NCBI RefSeq assembly: GCF_013141865.1
Contig: NZ_RCST01000001.1
Location: forward strand, 3,472,001 to 3,536,000
Direction: 5' to 3'
Length of the DNA stretch: 64,000 bases
DNA from: Methylomonas sp. ZR1
GTDB taxonomy: Bacteria > Pseudomonadota > Gammaproteobacteria > Methylococcales > Methylomonadaceae
The position numbers were made by a program, and so were the translations under genes. Every line of letters starts with the position of its first letter. Positions within the stretch are counted from its first letter, which is position 1. Positions 8,731-18,170 of the stretch are shown here, in pieces. The notes beneath the pieces were generated by a model, which did not search any database, had not been told where the DNA came from, and saw only the letters and a program-made list of their open reading frames with translations.

Positions 8731-9483
8731 ATGACTTATTGTATTGCTGTCTCTCTAAAAGACGGACTGGTATTAACGTCGGATTCCAGAACCAACGCCG
8801 GCATCGACAATGTCAGCATTTACGGCAAAATGCACCCATTTTGTACCGCATCTGATCGGAAAATCGTGCTGCTCAGTGCCGGCAATCTGGCTACCACGCA
8901 GGCCGTGATCGACCAGTTAAAACGCGATATGAAAGAAGAGACCGAAGTGAATCTGGATACGGTCAACTATCTGTCGGAAGCCGCCGCCTATCTGGGGCGG
9001 ATCAGCGTCGAAAAGCAGCGCCGTCATGTGGATGCCGGACAAAGCAGCTTCAATCCGTCCGCCACTTTTATTTTGGCGGGGCAAATCGGCCAGGAGCCGC
9101 ACGGCGCTTATTTGATTTATCCGGAAGGCAATTGCATCACTACCTCGCGGCAGACCCCTTATCTGCAAATCGGCGAAAACAAATACGGCAAACCGGTGCT
9201 GGACCGGTTTTTAAAAATCGATACCGCACTGCACGAAGCCGGGCGTTGCTGCTTAATTTCGATGGACTCAACGATGCGCAGTAATGCCAGCGTCGGCGCG
9301 CCGGTGGAGCTGTTGATTTATCACCGGGATACGCTGACGCTGGACGAGTACTATTGCTTCCAGGAAGACAACGAATACTTAAGCAAAATCCGCAAGATGT
9401 GGCACGAAAAGCTGAAAGAAGCCTTCGCCACCTTACCGCAGTTCAGCAAAGAGGATTCCCGTCCGCTGCCGGGCTGCATATAA
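8731..9483 (+). CDS. Anbu (proteasome-type protease)
   Basis: This 250-residue protein starts MTYCIAVSLKDGLVLTSDSR. Removal of Met exposes Thr as the N-terminal nucleophile, as in proteasome beta-type hydrolases. The SDSRTN block, KMHPF and LLSAGNLATTQAVI are typical of Anbu, the bacterial proteasome-related family. The total length fits. Anbu genes are usually clustered with genes for an alpha-E helical protein, a circularly permuted ATP-grasp protein and a transglutaminase-like protein; none of these is next to this gene. It is transcribed divergently from the ABC exporter operon and appears monocistronic. Confidence 0.85.
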   Translation: MTYCIAVSLKDGLVLTSDSRTNAGIDNVSIYGKMHPFCTASDRKIVLLSAGNLATTQAVIDQLKRDMKEETEVNLDTVNYLSEAAAYLGRISVEKQRRHVDAGQSSFNPSATFILAGQIGQEPHGAYLIYPEGNCITTSRQTPYLQIGENKYGKPVLDRFLKIDTALHEAGRCCLISMDSTMRSNASVGAPVELLIYHRDTLTLDEYYCFQEDNEYLSKIRKMWHEKLKEAFATLPQFSKEDSRPLPGCI

Positions 9484-9791
9484 CGTCCACGCTTCATCCT
9501 AACTTGGGGCTATGGCACACAGATCATAGTTCCAAGCGGCTTCATTTATGTTGGGCATAGCCAATCCCGTTCGCCCTGAGGCAGGGTGGGTGGGGGTTCT
9601 GCTCAGAAACTACCCCAGAGTGCTCTACCTATCGCATCCATGCAAGGTTTACAACCGCCGCAACTGATTTCAGGTTTATCGTCGATAACTCGTCACAATA
9701 GCCAGTAACCGCTACAATTGCCGACCCTAATCCAATTCCTGCCCGCCGACCCAACCATGTTGCAGTTCGGCGATCAGAACCGCAGCTGGCG
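9484..9791. other. Intergenic stretch between Anbu and acyltransferase genes
   Basis: No convincing gene is seen. It contains a short CCCGTTCGCCCTGAGGCAGGG fragment resembling dispersed intergenic repeats, and a 16-codon reading frame starting at 9757 that runs into the acyltransferase gene. I see no promoter I would defend. Confidence 0.4.
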
Positions 9792-10586
9792 ATGGCACAA
9801 ACTCTAATTCAAAAAATCGATTACGGCTGGCGTTTACTGGCCACTGCGATCAGCTTTACCAGCTTCGGAATCGGCGGCGTGATGCTGTGGCTGTTGGTGT
9901 TTCCGCTCTTGGCAATATGGCCGGGCAGCCGCGCCGAAAAAGCCGGCCGCGGCCAATACACGGTGCATCTGAGTTTTTATATGTTTATAGGCTTGATGCA
10001 CAGATTGGGCGTCATGAGCTATGAAGTGATCGGCTTGGAAAAACTCAACCGTCCCCGCCAGCTGATTGTCGCCAACCACCCGACGCTGGTGGATGTGGTG
10101 TTTTTAATCAGCCGAATCAAACAAGCCAACTGCATCGTCAAGGCCAGCCTGTGGCACAACCCGGCGATGCGCGGCCCAATCTTGAATGCCGGCTATATCA
10201 GCAACGCCGATTCTGAAACGATGGTCAATGACTGCGCCGCTTGGCTGCAAAACGGCGGCACCATGATTATTTTTCCGGAAGGCACTCGCTCGGTGCCAGG
10301 CCAGCCTTATCGTTTTCAACGTGGCGCCGCAGCCATTGCTTTACAAGCCGATAGTATAATCACGCCGGTAACGCTGACGTGTAAACCCAGCACCCTCACC
10401 AAAACTCAAGCCTGGTACCAAATCCCGCAGCGGCGTTTTCATTTGCAAATGATCGTCGGCGAGGATGTGGAATTGCAGCCTTTCCGGGAGTTGCAACCGC
10501 GCTCGATAGCGGTGCGGCGTTTAACGCGGTATTTACAGGATTATTTTACTCAACAACGAGAACGCCATGAGCGAGATGGAAACTGA
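9792..10586 (+). CDS. PlsC-type lysophospholipid/acyl-ACP acyltransferase
   Basis: This 264-residue protein has one or two N-terminal hydrophobic segments and the acyltransferase motifs NHPTLVD (the NHxxxxD catalytic pair) and FPEGTRS (glycerol-phosphate-binding block). It belongs to the 1-acylglycerol-3-phosphate acyltransferase superfamily. The next gene, an acyl carrier protein, overlaps its 3' end by 20 bp. Such acyltransferase/ACP pairs occur in aryl-polyene and related fatty-acid-derived clusters, but no ketosynthase, ketoreductase or exporter follows, so the pair seems to stand alone. The acyl acceptor is unknown. Confidence 0.85.
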   Translation: MAQTLIQKIDYGWRLLATAISFTSFGIGGVMLWLLVFPLLAIWPGSRAEKAGRGQYTVHLSFYMFIGLMHRLGVMSYEVIGLEKLNRPRQLIVANHPTLVDVVFLISRIKQANCIVKASLWHNPAMRGPILNAGYISNADSETMVNDCAAWLQNGGTMIIFPEGTRSVPGQPYRFQRGAAAIALQADSIITPVTLTCKPSTLTKTQAWYQIPQRRFHLQMIVGEDVELQPFRELQPRSIAVRRLTRYLQDYFTQQRERHERDGN

Positions 10587-10824
10587 ATTAAAGCACCTGA
10601 TTATCGACACGCTGGCGCTGGAAGATGTCGATGCGGCGGACATCGACAGCCACGCCGCGCTGTTCAACGACGGCCTGGGCCTGGACTCTATAGACGCACT
10701 GGAACTGGGATTGGCGATACGTAAAAAGTATCAGGTAAAAATTGATGCCGAACGCGACGATGTGGTGAAAATCTTCGGTTCCGTGGCGGCCTTGGCGCAG
10801 TTTATCGAAGCAGCGCGGAGTTGA
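10567..10824 (+). CDS. Acyl carrier protein
   Basis: This 85-residue acidic four-helix protein has the phosphopantetheine site GLGLDSIDALEL; the Ser of DSI is the attachment residue. It is not the housekeeping AcpP, whose motif is DSLD and which lies in the fab cluster. The DSID form is typical of dedicated carriers in secondary lipid or aryl-polyene pathways. It overlaps the acyltransferase gene by 20 bp in another frame, which argues for tight coupling: the acyltransferase probably takes its acyl chain from this carrier. Confidence 0.88.
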   Translation: MSEMETELKHLIIDTLALEDVDAADIDSHAALFNDGLGLDSIDALELGLAIRKKYQVKIDAERDDVVKIFGSVAALAQFIEAARS

Positions 10825-10850
10825 GCGGATTTTGACTAGCCGATGCAATC

Positions 10851-12743
10851 CTAATCTTGCGGCGAAAAACGACAGACCTTATTCCGACCGCTGTGTTTGG
10901 CTTGATACAAACCCTTATCGGCCAAATTCAGCAAATCGCCGATGCTGCTGTTTTTATCCGTCAGCGTAGCCACGCCAATTGATACGGTAAATTGCAATTC
11001 CAACCCCGATTCAACCGGAATCACGCTATCCGCCACTACACTTCGGAGTCGTTCCGCCACCTCAAGGGCTTTAAGCAAGCCGGTTTCCGGTAATAAGATC
11101 GCAAATTCCTCGCCGCCCATGCGCCCGGGGATGTCGATTTCCCGCAAAACCTCCACCAAAATGCAGCCCAGTTTTTGCAAGGCCTGATCGCCGGCAGCAT
11201 GGCCGTAGTTGTCGTTGACGGCTTTAAAATAGTCGATGTCCAGCATCAGTACCGACAACGGGTTGCCGTAACGATCACTGCGCGCCAGCTCCGCTTCACC
11301 CTGCTCCATGAAATAGCGGCGATTGGCGATGCCGGTTAGATAATCGATACGCGCCTGGCGCTCCAGTTCCGCTTGCAGGGCTTTGCGCTCGCTGATGTCG
11401 CGCACGAACGCACAGTTATATTCCAGACCTTCGAAAACCAGATAATTCGCGGCCACTTCCACCGGAATTTCCCGACCGTCTTTACAGCGATGGATAGCTT
11501 CCATTTTTAACGCGCCTTTTTGTTTGACTTCCTGCCAGTGCGCGGGCCAATTTTCCGCCGTTAAATCCTTGTCTATATCCATTACCGAAAATGTCAGCAA
11601 CTCCTCGCGGCTATAGCCCAATACTTGGCAGGCGGTGTTGTTTACAAATTGGAATCTGGCGTCAGCGGTTATCCAGTACAAACATTCAGTGGCTCTATCC
11701 ACCGAAAACTGCGTCAGATGCAAAGCCTTTTCCGCCAGCTTGCGTTCGGTAACATCGTTGTAAATCGAGACAATTTCGCCGCCGGGCAATTTATACACAT
11801 AATTTTCCCGCCAACCCTGAATCCGCTCATCACGGTAATATGAGGGCGGAAAAGCCTCCGGCGTCCCGGTTTTGGCGACCCGCCGCAATACATCCAACAG
11901 CCCGAATTCGAATACCCCCGGAAACATCTCGGTCAGTTTTTTACCGATCAATTCTTTGCGGGTGATTTTTTCGATCTGCTCGGCAGCCTTGTTAAAGCCG
12001 ATGATAATGAAATCCCGGCCGTCCTCACTGGCCCGGTATACCGCCACGCCGCTACTCATGTGTTTGAATAATGCCGATAAGCGTGCTTCGCTGGCGGCCA
12101 GGGCGCGTTTTTCCAGCAGCAACTGCTGATTGTTTTGAAACAGTTGCTCGGTTCTTTCCTCGACGCGCCGATTCAGTTCGTTATTAAGCTCCGCCAGTTC
12201 CGTCGCCGCCAGTTTTTGCTGCAACCGGTCCGCACCGTGTTTGGCAAAGGCTTGCGCGAGTTGCGCGTACATTTCCGTGATGATTTCCAGCCGCTGCTTC
12301 GCAATGACCGGCACCTTGCTGATGCTTTGCAGATAACTAGATTCCTCGAATCCATATCGCCTGGCCTGGCTGCGGAAGAATTCCAGATCCGGAGGATCAA
12401 TAAAACATTGACCGGTAAAAATATTGGCGACGTGCTGGCCCTCGACGATAATCGGCATAGCCGAATCTACCAACCCGTTCAGACATTTGTAGATTGCAAA
12501 CTGCTCCCCCTTCAACATGCTTTCAACCAAGGCCGTATCGCTTTCTATGCAGTTACTGCAGGTGTTGTGGTTGACCCGATGAAATTTTACGCAGGCCTCT
12601 TGCCAGCCGGCGTTGGTGATAACAACGCCGTCGGTATCGATAATGGCGTTAGGTATGCCGATCACCCGGTACAAATCGTCCATCAGCGTTTGCAGACTGG
12701 CAAGATCGACAAGTTGGGCGTATTTGATGGTGTTTTCGGACAT
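10851..12743 (-). CDS. PocR-PAS-PAS-GGDEF diguanylate cyclase
   Basis: This 630-residue cytoplasmic signalling protein has no membrane segment. Residues 7-165 form a PocR ligand-binding domain with a CSNCIESD cysteine pair. A coiled coil is near 185-225, two PAS domains lie near 220-335 and 340-455, and a C-terminal GGDEF domain starts DYLTGIANRR with active site GGEEF. REID, five residues before GGEEF, is an inhibitory RxxD site. The protein should make cyclic di-GMP in response to a small ligand. PocR domains in other bacteria bind small hydrocarbon-like molecules such as 1,2-propanediol. It is convergent with the ACP gene, 26 bp apart. Confidence 0.9.
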   Translation of the reverse strand: MSENTIKYAQLVDLASLQTLMDDLYRVIGIPNAIIDTDGVVITNAGWQEACVKFHRVNHNTCSNCIESDTALVESMLKGEQFAIYKCLNGLVDSAMPIIVEGQHVANIFTGQCFIDPPDLEFFRSQARRYGFEESSYLQSISKVPVIAKQRLEIITEMYAQLAQAFAKHGADRLQQKLAATELAELNNELNRRVEERTEQLFQNNQQLLLEKRALAASEARLSALFKHMSSGVAVYRASEDGRDFIIIGFNKAAEQIEKITRKELIGKKLTEMFPGVFEFGLLDVLRRVAKTGTPEAFPPSYYRDERIQGWRENYVYKLPGGEIVSIYNDVTERKLAEKALHLTQFSVDRATECLYWITADARFQFVNNTACQVLGYSREELLTFSVMDIDKDLTAENWPAHWQEVKQKGALKMEAIHRCKDGREIPVEVAANYLVFEGLEYNCAFVRDISERKALQAELERQARIDYLTGIANRRYFMEQGEAELARSDRYGNPLSVLMLDIDYFKAVNDNYGHAAGDQALQKLGCILVEVLREIDIPGRMGGEEFAILLPETGLLKALEVAERLRSVVADSVIPVESGLELQFTVSIGVATLTDKNSSIGDLLNLADKGLYQAKHSGRNKVCRFSPQD

Positions 12744-13540
12744 CAGCTGGTGTGGAATCGAGCAGTGAAGTTAACAGTCTGTCGTGTGAGCTTGATAATA
12801 GCAGCATTCCCGTGAAGCGGAACTGAAAAACACTGGATTTTGGCTAGCGATAAATACCCGGCAAGCTTTACAGGCATGGCATTGACGCGAAAGAATGCTT
12901 AGCAAGCATGCTATGGCGCCCAAGCTTGGCCGTTCGCCAACGGGCAAAGCACGGTCCAGCCGGAATTTCTCTCGCAACGATCCGAACAAGAAATTCAAGA
13001 AAGCATCGAACGCATCATTGGGCGGATGCGCAAAGCCCTATCCTCCGTTCAACGGACAAACGGCCTCCCAATGAACGGTTGCAACTTAGTCAATTTTTCT
13101 TGGCTCCCCATTGACGCGATAGGGTGCGCTAAATCTGATGTGCTGATGTTAGAAGGCGCACCTGTTGAGTTACTCAATGCCGTCAATATCTGGTTTTTCA
13201 TTGTTATCTGGTTCCCACGCGCTGCGTGGGAACCACAATGTTCCGCACTGCGGTCACGCACTCCGCAGCGCGGCCAAGCCAGACATCCCCACGCAGCGCG
13301 TGGGAACGAGAAAATCTGTGCGCGTCACTTTGTTCAACACACGCTATGGCTCTGATTGATTTGCAACGGTTGGCATCGGTATTGATGACGTCTGGCGCAA
13401 AGTTATGGACGCTGGAAAAACGATTGGCGAGACAGGCCGAACATTTTGGGGTGGTTTATCACACGCCCTCGACCGCGAATTGACTGACATACGTTCTGTG
13501 CGGTTCGTTGCCTCACCACACGCTACTGGCTACGGGCTGG
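12744..13540. other. Repeat-rich intergenic region with possible gene remnants
   Basis: About 800 bp without a convincing intact gene. It holds the palindromic repeat at 13210-13307 and looser REP-like motifs near 13021-13130 (GCGGATGCGCAAAGCCCTATC, then GATAGGGTGCGC). A start-less open segment from 13360 to 13566 on the plus strand (GIDDVWRKVMDAGKTIGE.. and so on) follows an in-frame TGA and may be the tail of a decayed gene. I could not assign it to a family. Confidence 0.4.
13210..13307. repeat. Paired palindromic repeat (GTTCCCACGC family)
   Basis: A perfect hairpin has arms GGTTCCCACGC and GCGTGGGAACC around a 3-nt loop (13210-13234). A second copy at 13287-13307 (CCCCACGC..GCGTGGGAAC) lies in the opposite orientation, so the whole unit is also an inverted repeat. 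This pattern, GTTCCCACGC..GCGTGGGAAC, is a familiar dispersed element in methylotroph and other proteobacterial genomes. Confidence 0.65.
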
Positions 13541-13801
13541 TTATTGCGCCTTGCGGCTTTTTTTAAATTTATTCAGCCCAAATATTACTACGCGAAAGAT
13601 TGTACCTAGAACCAAACCAACGGCAAAAACGATAACAATTGCCCCGATTCCTGCTGCCCCTCCGGCCCCCCCGCTTCCTATGTTCACAACATGTAATATT
13701 TGAACGATAAAAATCATAGCGATTATGGATACCAGTAAAGAGCGCCACCCCAAAACAGCAAGCCCAATTCCGATAAACACCATTAGTAAAACAATAGCCA
13801 C
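13541..13801 (-). CDS. Small two-helix membrane protein, unknown function
   Basis: This 86-residue, strongly hydrophobic protein has a first segment of residues 1-42 (possibly two short helices: LLMVFIGIGLAVLGW and LLVSIIAMIFIVQIL), a glycine/alanine-rich turn (GSGGAGGAAGIGA), another helix (IVIVFAVGLVLGTIF) and a basic tail KKSRK. It starts at a GTG with AGGA about nine bases upstream. I recognise no family. It lies alone between repeat-rich DNA and the exonuclease gene. Confidence 0.5.
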   Translation of the reverse strand: MAIVLLMVFIGIGLAVLGWRSLLVSIIAMIFIVQILHVVNIGSGGAGGAAGIGAIVIVFAVGLVLGTIFRVVIFGLNKFKKSRKAQ

Positions 13802-13860
13802 AACAGAATCCTATTTTTAATGCGCCTTTCAATTGGGAAAGTGTTAACGGCGGAAAATAG

Positions 13861-15261
13861 TCATTTACCTACCATTTCCAACATTCGCGACAACACTACA
13901 ACCTCCGCCTTTTTCAACGACTTACTCAGCAGCATGTAAGTGTCCCGATCAAATGCTGGGCGACCGTTCTGCAAAAGCTCCTCGATGTCGGCTTCGTTTT
14001 TGGCTGTGCCTAGATAACACCAACGATCTATCACATGCAGTTCTTCGCCTTCGCGCACACCAATCGCGCCCCGATACGGCCAGACGGCGAGTTTGAGTTT
14101 TTGCATTGCAATCAATAGCCGCGCCGCGTGGGCCAGCGGCGCTTCCAAACCGACGCAGGCACCGCGGCATTTTTTGATCTGGTGGCCAAAGCAGGGCCGG
14201 CCGGCGGCGGTTTTCTCCAGGCCCAGTACGCTTAAACACAGGCCGTGCTGCTCGGCGACGCCGCGTAAGGCTTTCTGGGCGTCTCGCAGGTTGTGGTACA
14301 GGCCGTACAGATTATCCTGAGCGCCAAAATCCAGCTCGCCGGCCCAGATCAATACCGGCTTAAGCTGTTCGCCCTGTTGTTGCAACTGCCAGGCACACAA
14401 GGCGTTTTTACGGCGCAGGCGCTGGTTATGCACCGGCGTTTTTTCCTTGATCAAGCGCGCTTCCAGCAGTAGCGCGCCCAACTCGCCGGCGGTTTCGATC
14501 CAGTCAATTCGGCGTAATTGCTGAGCCAGACTCATCTCCTTGCTGTTCTTGTGGTCGGCGCCGAAATGCGCCAATACCCGGTTACGAATATTCACGCTTT
14601 TACCGATGTACAGCGGCAGATCGTTTTCGCCGTAGAACAGGTAAACGCCGGGGGTTTCCGGCAAATCGTGGATCAAGTTTGGGTCGATGTTGGACGGTAG
14701 GCTGGAGCGGCCGACCAGACGCTGGGCGGCTTGATCGACCACCGCCTCGGAAAACTGTTCGCAAGCCTGAGTCCAGAATTGGTGGATCAACTGGGCGTCG
14801 GCTAACGCCCGATGCCGGTCTTTGGCTTTTAAACCGTGGCGTTCGATCAGGCTATCCAGATTATGCCGGTGGTACTGCGGATACAAAGCCCGCGACAGTT
14901 TGACGGTACATAACACTTGCGGCCGAAAGGTCAGGCCGATCCGGCTAAATTCGTTCTTCAAAAAGCCGTAATCGAAGCGGGCGTTGTGAGCGATGAACAG
15001 CCGGCCTTCCAGTAATTCCGCCACTTCACCGGCCACTTGGGCAAAGCTGGGCATCTCGGCGACCATCTGGTTGCTGATGCCGGTCATTTGTTCGATGAAC
15101 AACGGAATACGGGTTTGCGGGTTGACCAGTTGGTTCCATTCCCGCACGCCGTCTGCATCGACCAACACGATACCGATTTCGGTGATGCGATCCTTAGTGG
15201 CAGTCGCGCCGGTAGTTTCCAGGTCGACGAAGGCCAGCGGCTGGTTAACGAGTTTCGGCAT
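13861..15261 (-). CDS. DEDDh exonuclease fused to GIY-YIG nuclease (DnaQ-Cho/UvrC-like)
   Basis: This 466-residue protein has an N-terminal DnaQ-type 3'-5' exonuclease ([29 protein letters not shown]), followed near residue 200 by a GIY-YIG endonuclease domain ([19 protein letters not shown]) as in UvrC N-terminal half and Cho. The C-terminal part contains a cysteine cluster ([13 protein letters not shown]) like that of Cho/UvrC proteins. The family is usually annotated as a DNA polymerase III epsilon-like or excinuclease Cho-like repair protein. The start [11 protein letters not shown] at 15261 overlaps the gcvP 3' end by 17 bp; longer forms would extend far into gcvP. Its substrate in repair is not established. 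Confidence 0.88.
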   Translation of the reverse strand: MPKLVNQPLAFVDLETTGATATKDRITEIGIVLVDADGVREWNQLVNPQTRIPLFIEQMTGISNQMVAEMPSFAQVAGEVAELLEGRLFIAHNARFDYGFLKNEFSRIGLTFRPQVLCTVKLSRALYPQYHRHNLDSLIERHGLKAKDRHRALADAQLIHQFWTQACEQFSEAVVDQAAQRLVGRSSLPSNIDPNLIHDLPETPGVYLFYGENDLPLYIGKSVNIRNRVLAHFGADHKNSKEMSLAQQLRRIDWIETAGELGALLLEARLIKEKTPVHNQRLRRKNALCAWQLQQQGEQLKPVLIWAGELDFGAQDNLYGLYHNLRDAQKALRGVAEQHGLCLSVLGLEKTAAGRPCFGHQIKKCRGACVGLEAPLAHAARLLIAMQKLKLAVWPYRGAIGVREGEELHVIDRWCYLGTAKNEADIEELLQNGRPAFDRDTYMLLSKSLKKAEVVVLSRMLEMVGK

Positions 15262-18166
15262 CGCACTCCGTCGCGGCTTGCGCCCAATCCAGCGGGCAAC
15301 TGCAAAACACATGGCGGTCGCCGTAGACACTGTCGATGCGGCCGACCGGCGGCCAGTACTTGTCATCGTGCTGGTGGCTATCCGGGAAAAAGGCTTTTTG
15401 CCGGGAATACGGCAAATGCCAGTCCTCCAGCAACAGGCGGTGGGTATGCGGCGCGTTGTGCAACACGTTGTGCTCCGGGTCGGCTGTGCCGGTCTCGATC
15501 TCGTGGATTTCCTCGCGGATCGCGATCATCGCCGCGCAAAAGCGGTCGATTTCGGTTTTGTTCTCGCTTTCGGTGGGTTCGATCATCAAGGTATCCGGCA
15601 CCGGAAATGATACGGTCGGGGCATGGAAACCGTAATCGATCAGGCGTTTGGCGATGTCTTCGACCGTGACGTTGGCGGTTTTTTTAAAGGCGTGGCAATC
15701 GATGATGCATTCGTGCGCGACCCAGCCGTTGGCGTCGGTGTACAGAATCGGGTAATGCGAAGCCAGGCGGCGAGCGATGTAATTGGCGTTCATGATCGCG
15801 GTTAACGTGGCGCGGCGCAGGCCGGTAGCGCCCATCATCGCGATGTAGGCCCAGGAAATCGTCAAAATACTCGCCGAGCCCCACGGCGCCGCCGATACGG
15901 TACCGACCGTGCCGTGTTCGCCCTTGGCGGGATTGACGCCTTCCACGAGTGGGTGATCCGGCAAGTACGGCGCCAGATGCGCACCCACGCCGATAGGCCC
16001 TACGCCAGGACCGCCGCCGCCATGCGGAATGCAAAACGTCTTGTGCAAATTCAAATGCGCCACGTCCGCGCCGATCTTGCCGGGCCGACATAGGCCGACC
16101 AGGGCGTTGAAATTAGCGCCATCCATATACACCTGGCCGCCGTGTTGATGAACGATGTCGCAGATCTCCCGAAACGCTTGTTCGTAGACCCCGTGGGTGG
16201 ACGGGTAGGTAATCATCAAGGCCGCCAGCGTATCCTTAAACTGCTCGGCTTTGGCGCGCAAATCGTCAACACTGACATTGCCTTGCTCGTCGCAAGCCAC
16301 CACCACCACAGTCAATCCGGCCAGACTGGCGCTGGCCGGATTGGTGCCATGCGCGGACGCCGGGATCAGACAGACAGTGCGTTGGCCCTGACCATTGACT
16401 TGATGATACTTACGTATCACCAGCAAACCGGTGTACTCACCTTGCGAACCGGCATTGGGCTGCAACGAGAAGGCATCGAAGCCGGTCAGGTCGCAGAGCA
16501 TATCTTCCAGTTCCGCGAACAACTGCTGATAGCCTTGGGCTTGATACAGCGGCACAAACGGATGCATGGCATTGAATTCGTAGAACGAGATGGCTTGCAT
16601 TTCGGTGGCAGCGTTCAGTTTCATCGTGCACGAGCCTAGCGGGATCATCGCCCGGTCCAAGGCAATATCGCGGCGCGCCAGCCGGCGCATGTAACGCATC
16701 ATCTCGGTTTCCGAATGGTACAGACTGAACACTGGATGGCTCAGAATTGCGTCGTCACGCAATAGCGTATCCGGGATGCATTCGCCCAACGTCGCATCCA
16801 ACGCGGCGATGTCCGGCAATTCGGCAATCGGCGAAGCGAACACCTGCCATAAGGTGCGTAAATGCTCGCGGTTGGTGGTTTCGTCCAGGGAAATTCCCAG
16901 CGTATCGGCGTCGATAACCCGCAGATTGATATTCACATCAGCCGCCTGCGCGGCGATGCGGCGGGCCCGATTCGGCACACTGACCAGCACGGTATCGAAA
17001 TAGCACTGGCTCAGCACGCGATGGCCGCTTTGCACCAAGCCCGCAGCCAGAATCTGCGCATAGCGATGCACCCGGCCGGCGATCAGCCGCAGACCTTCAG
17101 CGCCGTGATAGACCGCGTAAAACCCGGCAATCACCGCCAATAACACCTGGGATGTACAGATATTACTGGTGGCCTTATCGCGGCGAATGTGTTGCTCGCG
17201 GGTTTGCAGGGCCATTCGCAAAGCGATCTGGCCGTGACTGTCTTTGGACACACCAATCAAGCGCCCGGGCATCGAGCGCTTGAATTCGTCGCGGGTGGCA
17301 AAAAACGCCGCGTGCGGACCGCCGTAACCCATAGGCACACCAAACCTCTGAGCGCTGCCTACCGCAATGTCCACATCGAAGGCTGCGGGCGGTTTAAGCA
17401 GAACCAAACTCAGTAAATCAGCCGCTACCGTGACCAATGCTTGTTTGCCGTGGGCAATCGCGGTCGCCTCGGTCAGATCGCGGATTTCGCCGCTGGAGCC
17501 CGGATATTGCAGAATCAAGGCAAAGAAATCGTGTTGGGCCAGATTGTCGAACGGATCGGCGACCACCACGTTGTAGCCCAAGGAACCGGCCCGTGTCTGC
17601 ACCACCGCGATGGTCTGCGGGTGACAATCTTTATCGATCAACACAGTGTTGGACGGGCTTTTTGCTAGCCGCCGCGACATGGTCATTGCTTCCGCCGCCG
17701 CAGTCGCTTCGTCCAATAAGGATGCATTGGCGATGTCCATGCCGGTCAAATCGATGATCATTTGCTGAAAATTCAGCAAAGCCTCCAGCCTACCCTGCCC
17801 GACTTCGGCTTGATATGGGGTGTAGGCGGTATACCAGCCGGGGTTTTCCAACACGTTACGCTTGATCACCGCCGGCATGATGGTGTCGTAGTAACCCATA
17901 CCTATCATCGATACCAGCACCTTGTTGCGCTCGCGCATTTTGCGCAGGTATTTGATCACCGCCCGCTCGCTGATGGTATTGGTAAGTTTCAGCGGTTCGT
18001 GATTCAAAATATTGGCCGGAATCACTTGGCCGACAATCTGTTCCAGATCGCTCAAACCCAGCTCGGCCAGCATCTCCTGAGTCTGTTGAGCATTGGGACC
18101 GATGTGGCGTTGAATGAAGTTACCGCGCATTTCCAGTTGATCGAGACGGGCGTTTTTTGCAGACAT
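15245..18166 (-). CDS. gcvP: Glycine dehydrogenase (decarboxylating), P-protein
   Basis: This 973-residue protein has the size of the single-chain homodimeric P-protein found in gammaproteobacteria. It starts with the N-terminal block FIQRHIGP. The pyridoxal-phosphate lysine lies in [18 protein letters not shown], with the glycine-rich stretch following it. It decarboxylates glycine and passes the aminomethyl group to lipoyl-GcvH. It starts 4 bp after gcvT, so the two form an operon. gcvH is not in the window. In a serine-cycle or formaldehyde-metabolising methylotroph the glycine cleavage system also feeds one-carbon tetrahydrofolate pools. Confidence 0.97.
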   Translation of the reverse strand: MSAKNARLDQLEMRGNFIQRHIGPNAQQTQEMLAELGLSDLEQIVGQVIPANILNHEPLKLTNTISERAVIKYLRKMRERNKVLVSMIGMGYYDTIMPAVIKRNVLENPGWYTAYTPYQAEVGQGRLEALLNFQQMIIDLTGMDIANASLLDEATAAAEAMTMSRRLAKSPSNTVLIDKDCHPQTIAVVQTRAGSLGYNVVVADPFDNLAQHDFFALILQYPGSSGEIRDLTEATAIAHGKQALVTVAADLLSLVLLKPPAAFDVDIAVGSAQRFGVPMGYGGPHAAFFATRDEFKRSMPGRLIGVSKDSHGQIALRMALQTREQHIRRDKATSNICTSQVLLAVIAGFYAVYHGAEGLRLIAGRVHRYAQILAAGLVQSGHRVLSQCYFDTVLVSVPNRARRIAAQAADVNINLRVIDADTLGISLDETTNREHLRTLWQVFASPIAELPDIAALDATLGECIPDTLLRDDAILSHPVFSLYHSETEMMRYMRRLARRDIALDRAMIPLGSCTMKLNAATEMQAISFYEFNAMHPFVPLYQAQGYQQLFAELEDMLCDLTGFDAFSLQPNAGSQGEYTGLLVIRKYHQVNGQGQRTVCLIPASAHGTNPASASLAGLTVVVVACDEQGNVSVDDLRAKAEQFKDTLAALMITYPSTHGVYEQAFREICDIVHQHGGQVYMDGANFNALVGLCRPGKIGADVAHLNLHKTFCIPHGGGGPGVGPIGVGAHLAPYLPDHPLVEGVNPAKGEHGTVGTVSAAPWGSASILTISWAYIAMMGATGLRRATLTAIMNANYIARRLASHYPILYTDANGWVAHECIIDCHAFKKTANVTVEDIAKRLIDYGFHAPTVSFPVPDTLMIEPTESENKTEIDRFCAAMIAIREEIHEIETGTADPEHNVLHNAPHTHRLLLEDWHLPYSRQKAFFPDSHQHDDKYWPPVGRIDSVYGDRHVFCSCPLDWAQAATECDAETR

Positions 18167-18170
18167 GGCT

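Noticed and set aside
9757..9807. Short 16-codon frame ahead of the acyltransferase gene
   Set aside because: Too short, no domain, and it runs into the acyltransferase start; it could be a leader peptide but nothing supports that.
12744..13160. Insertion-sequence remnant next to the diguanylate cyclase gene
   Set aside because: No transposase motif or terminal inverted repeat pair could be identified; only palindromic intergenic repeats are visible.
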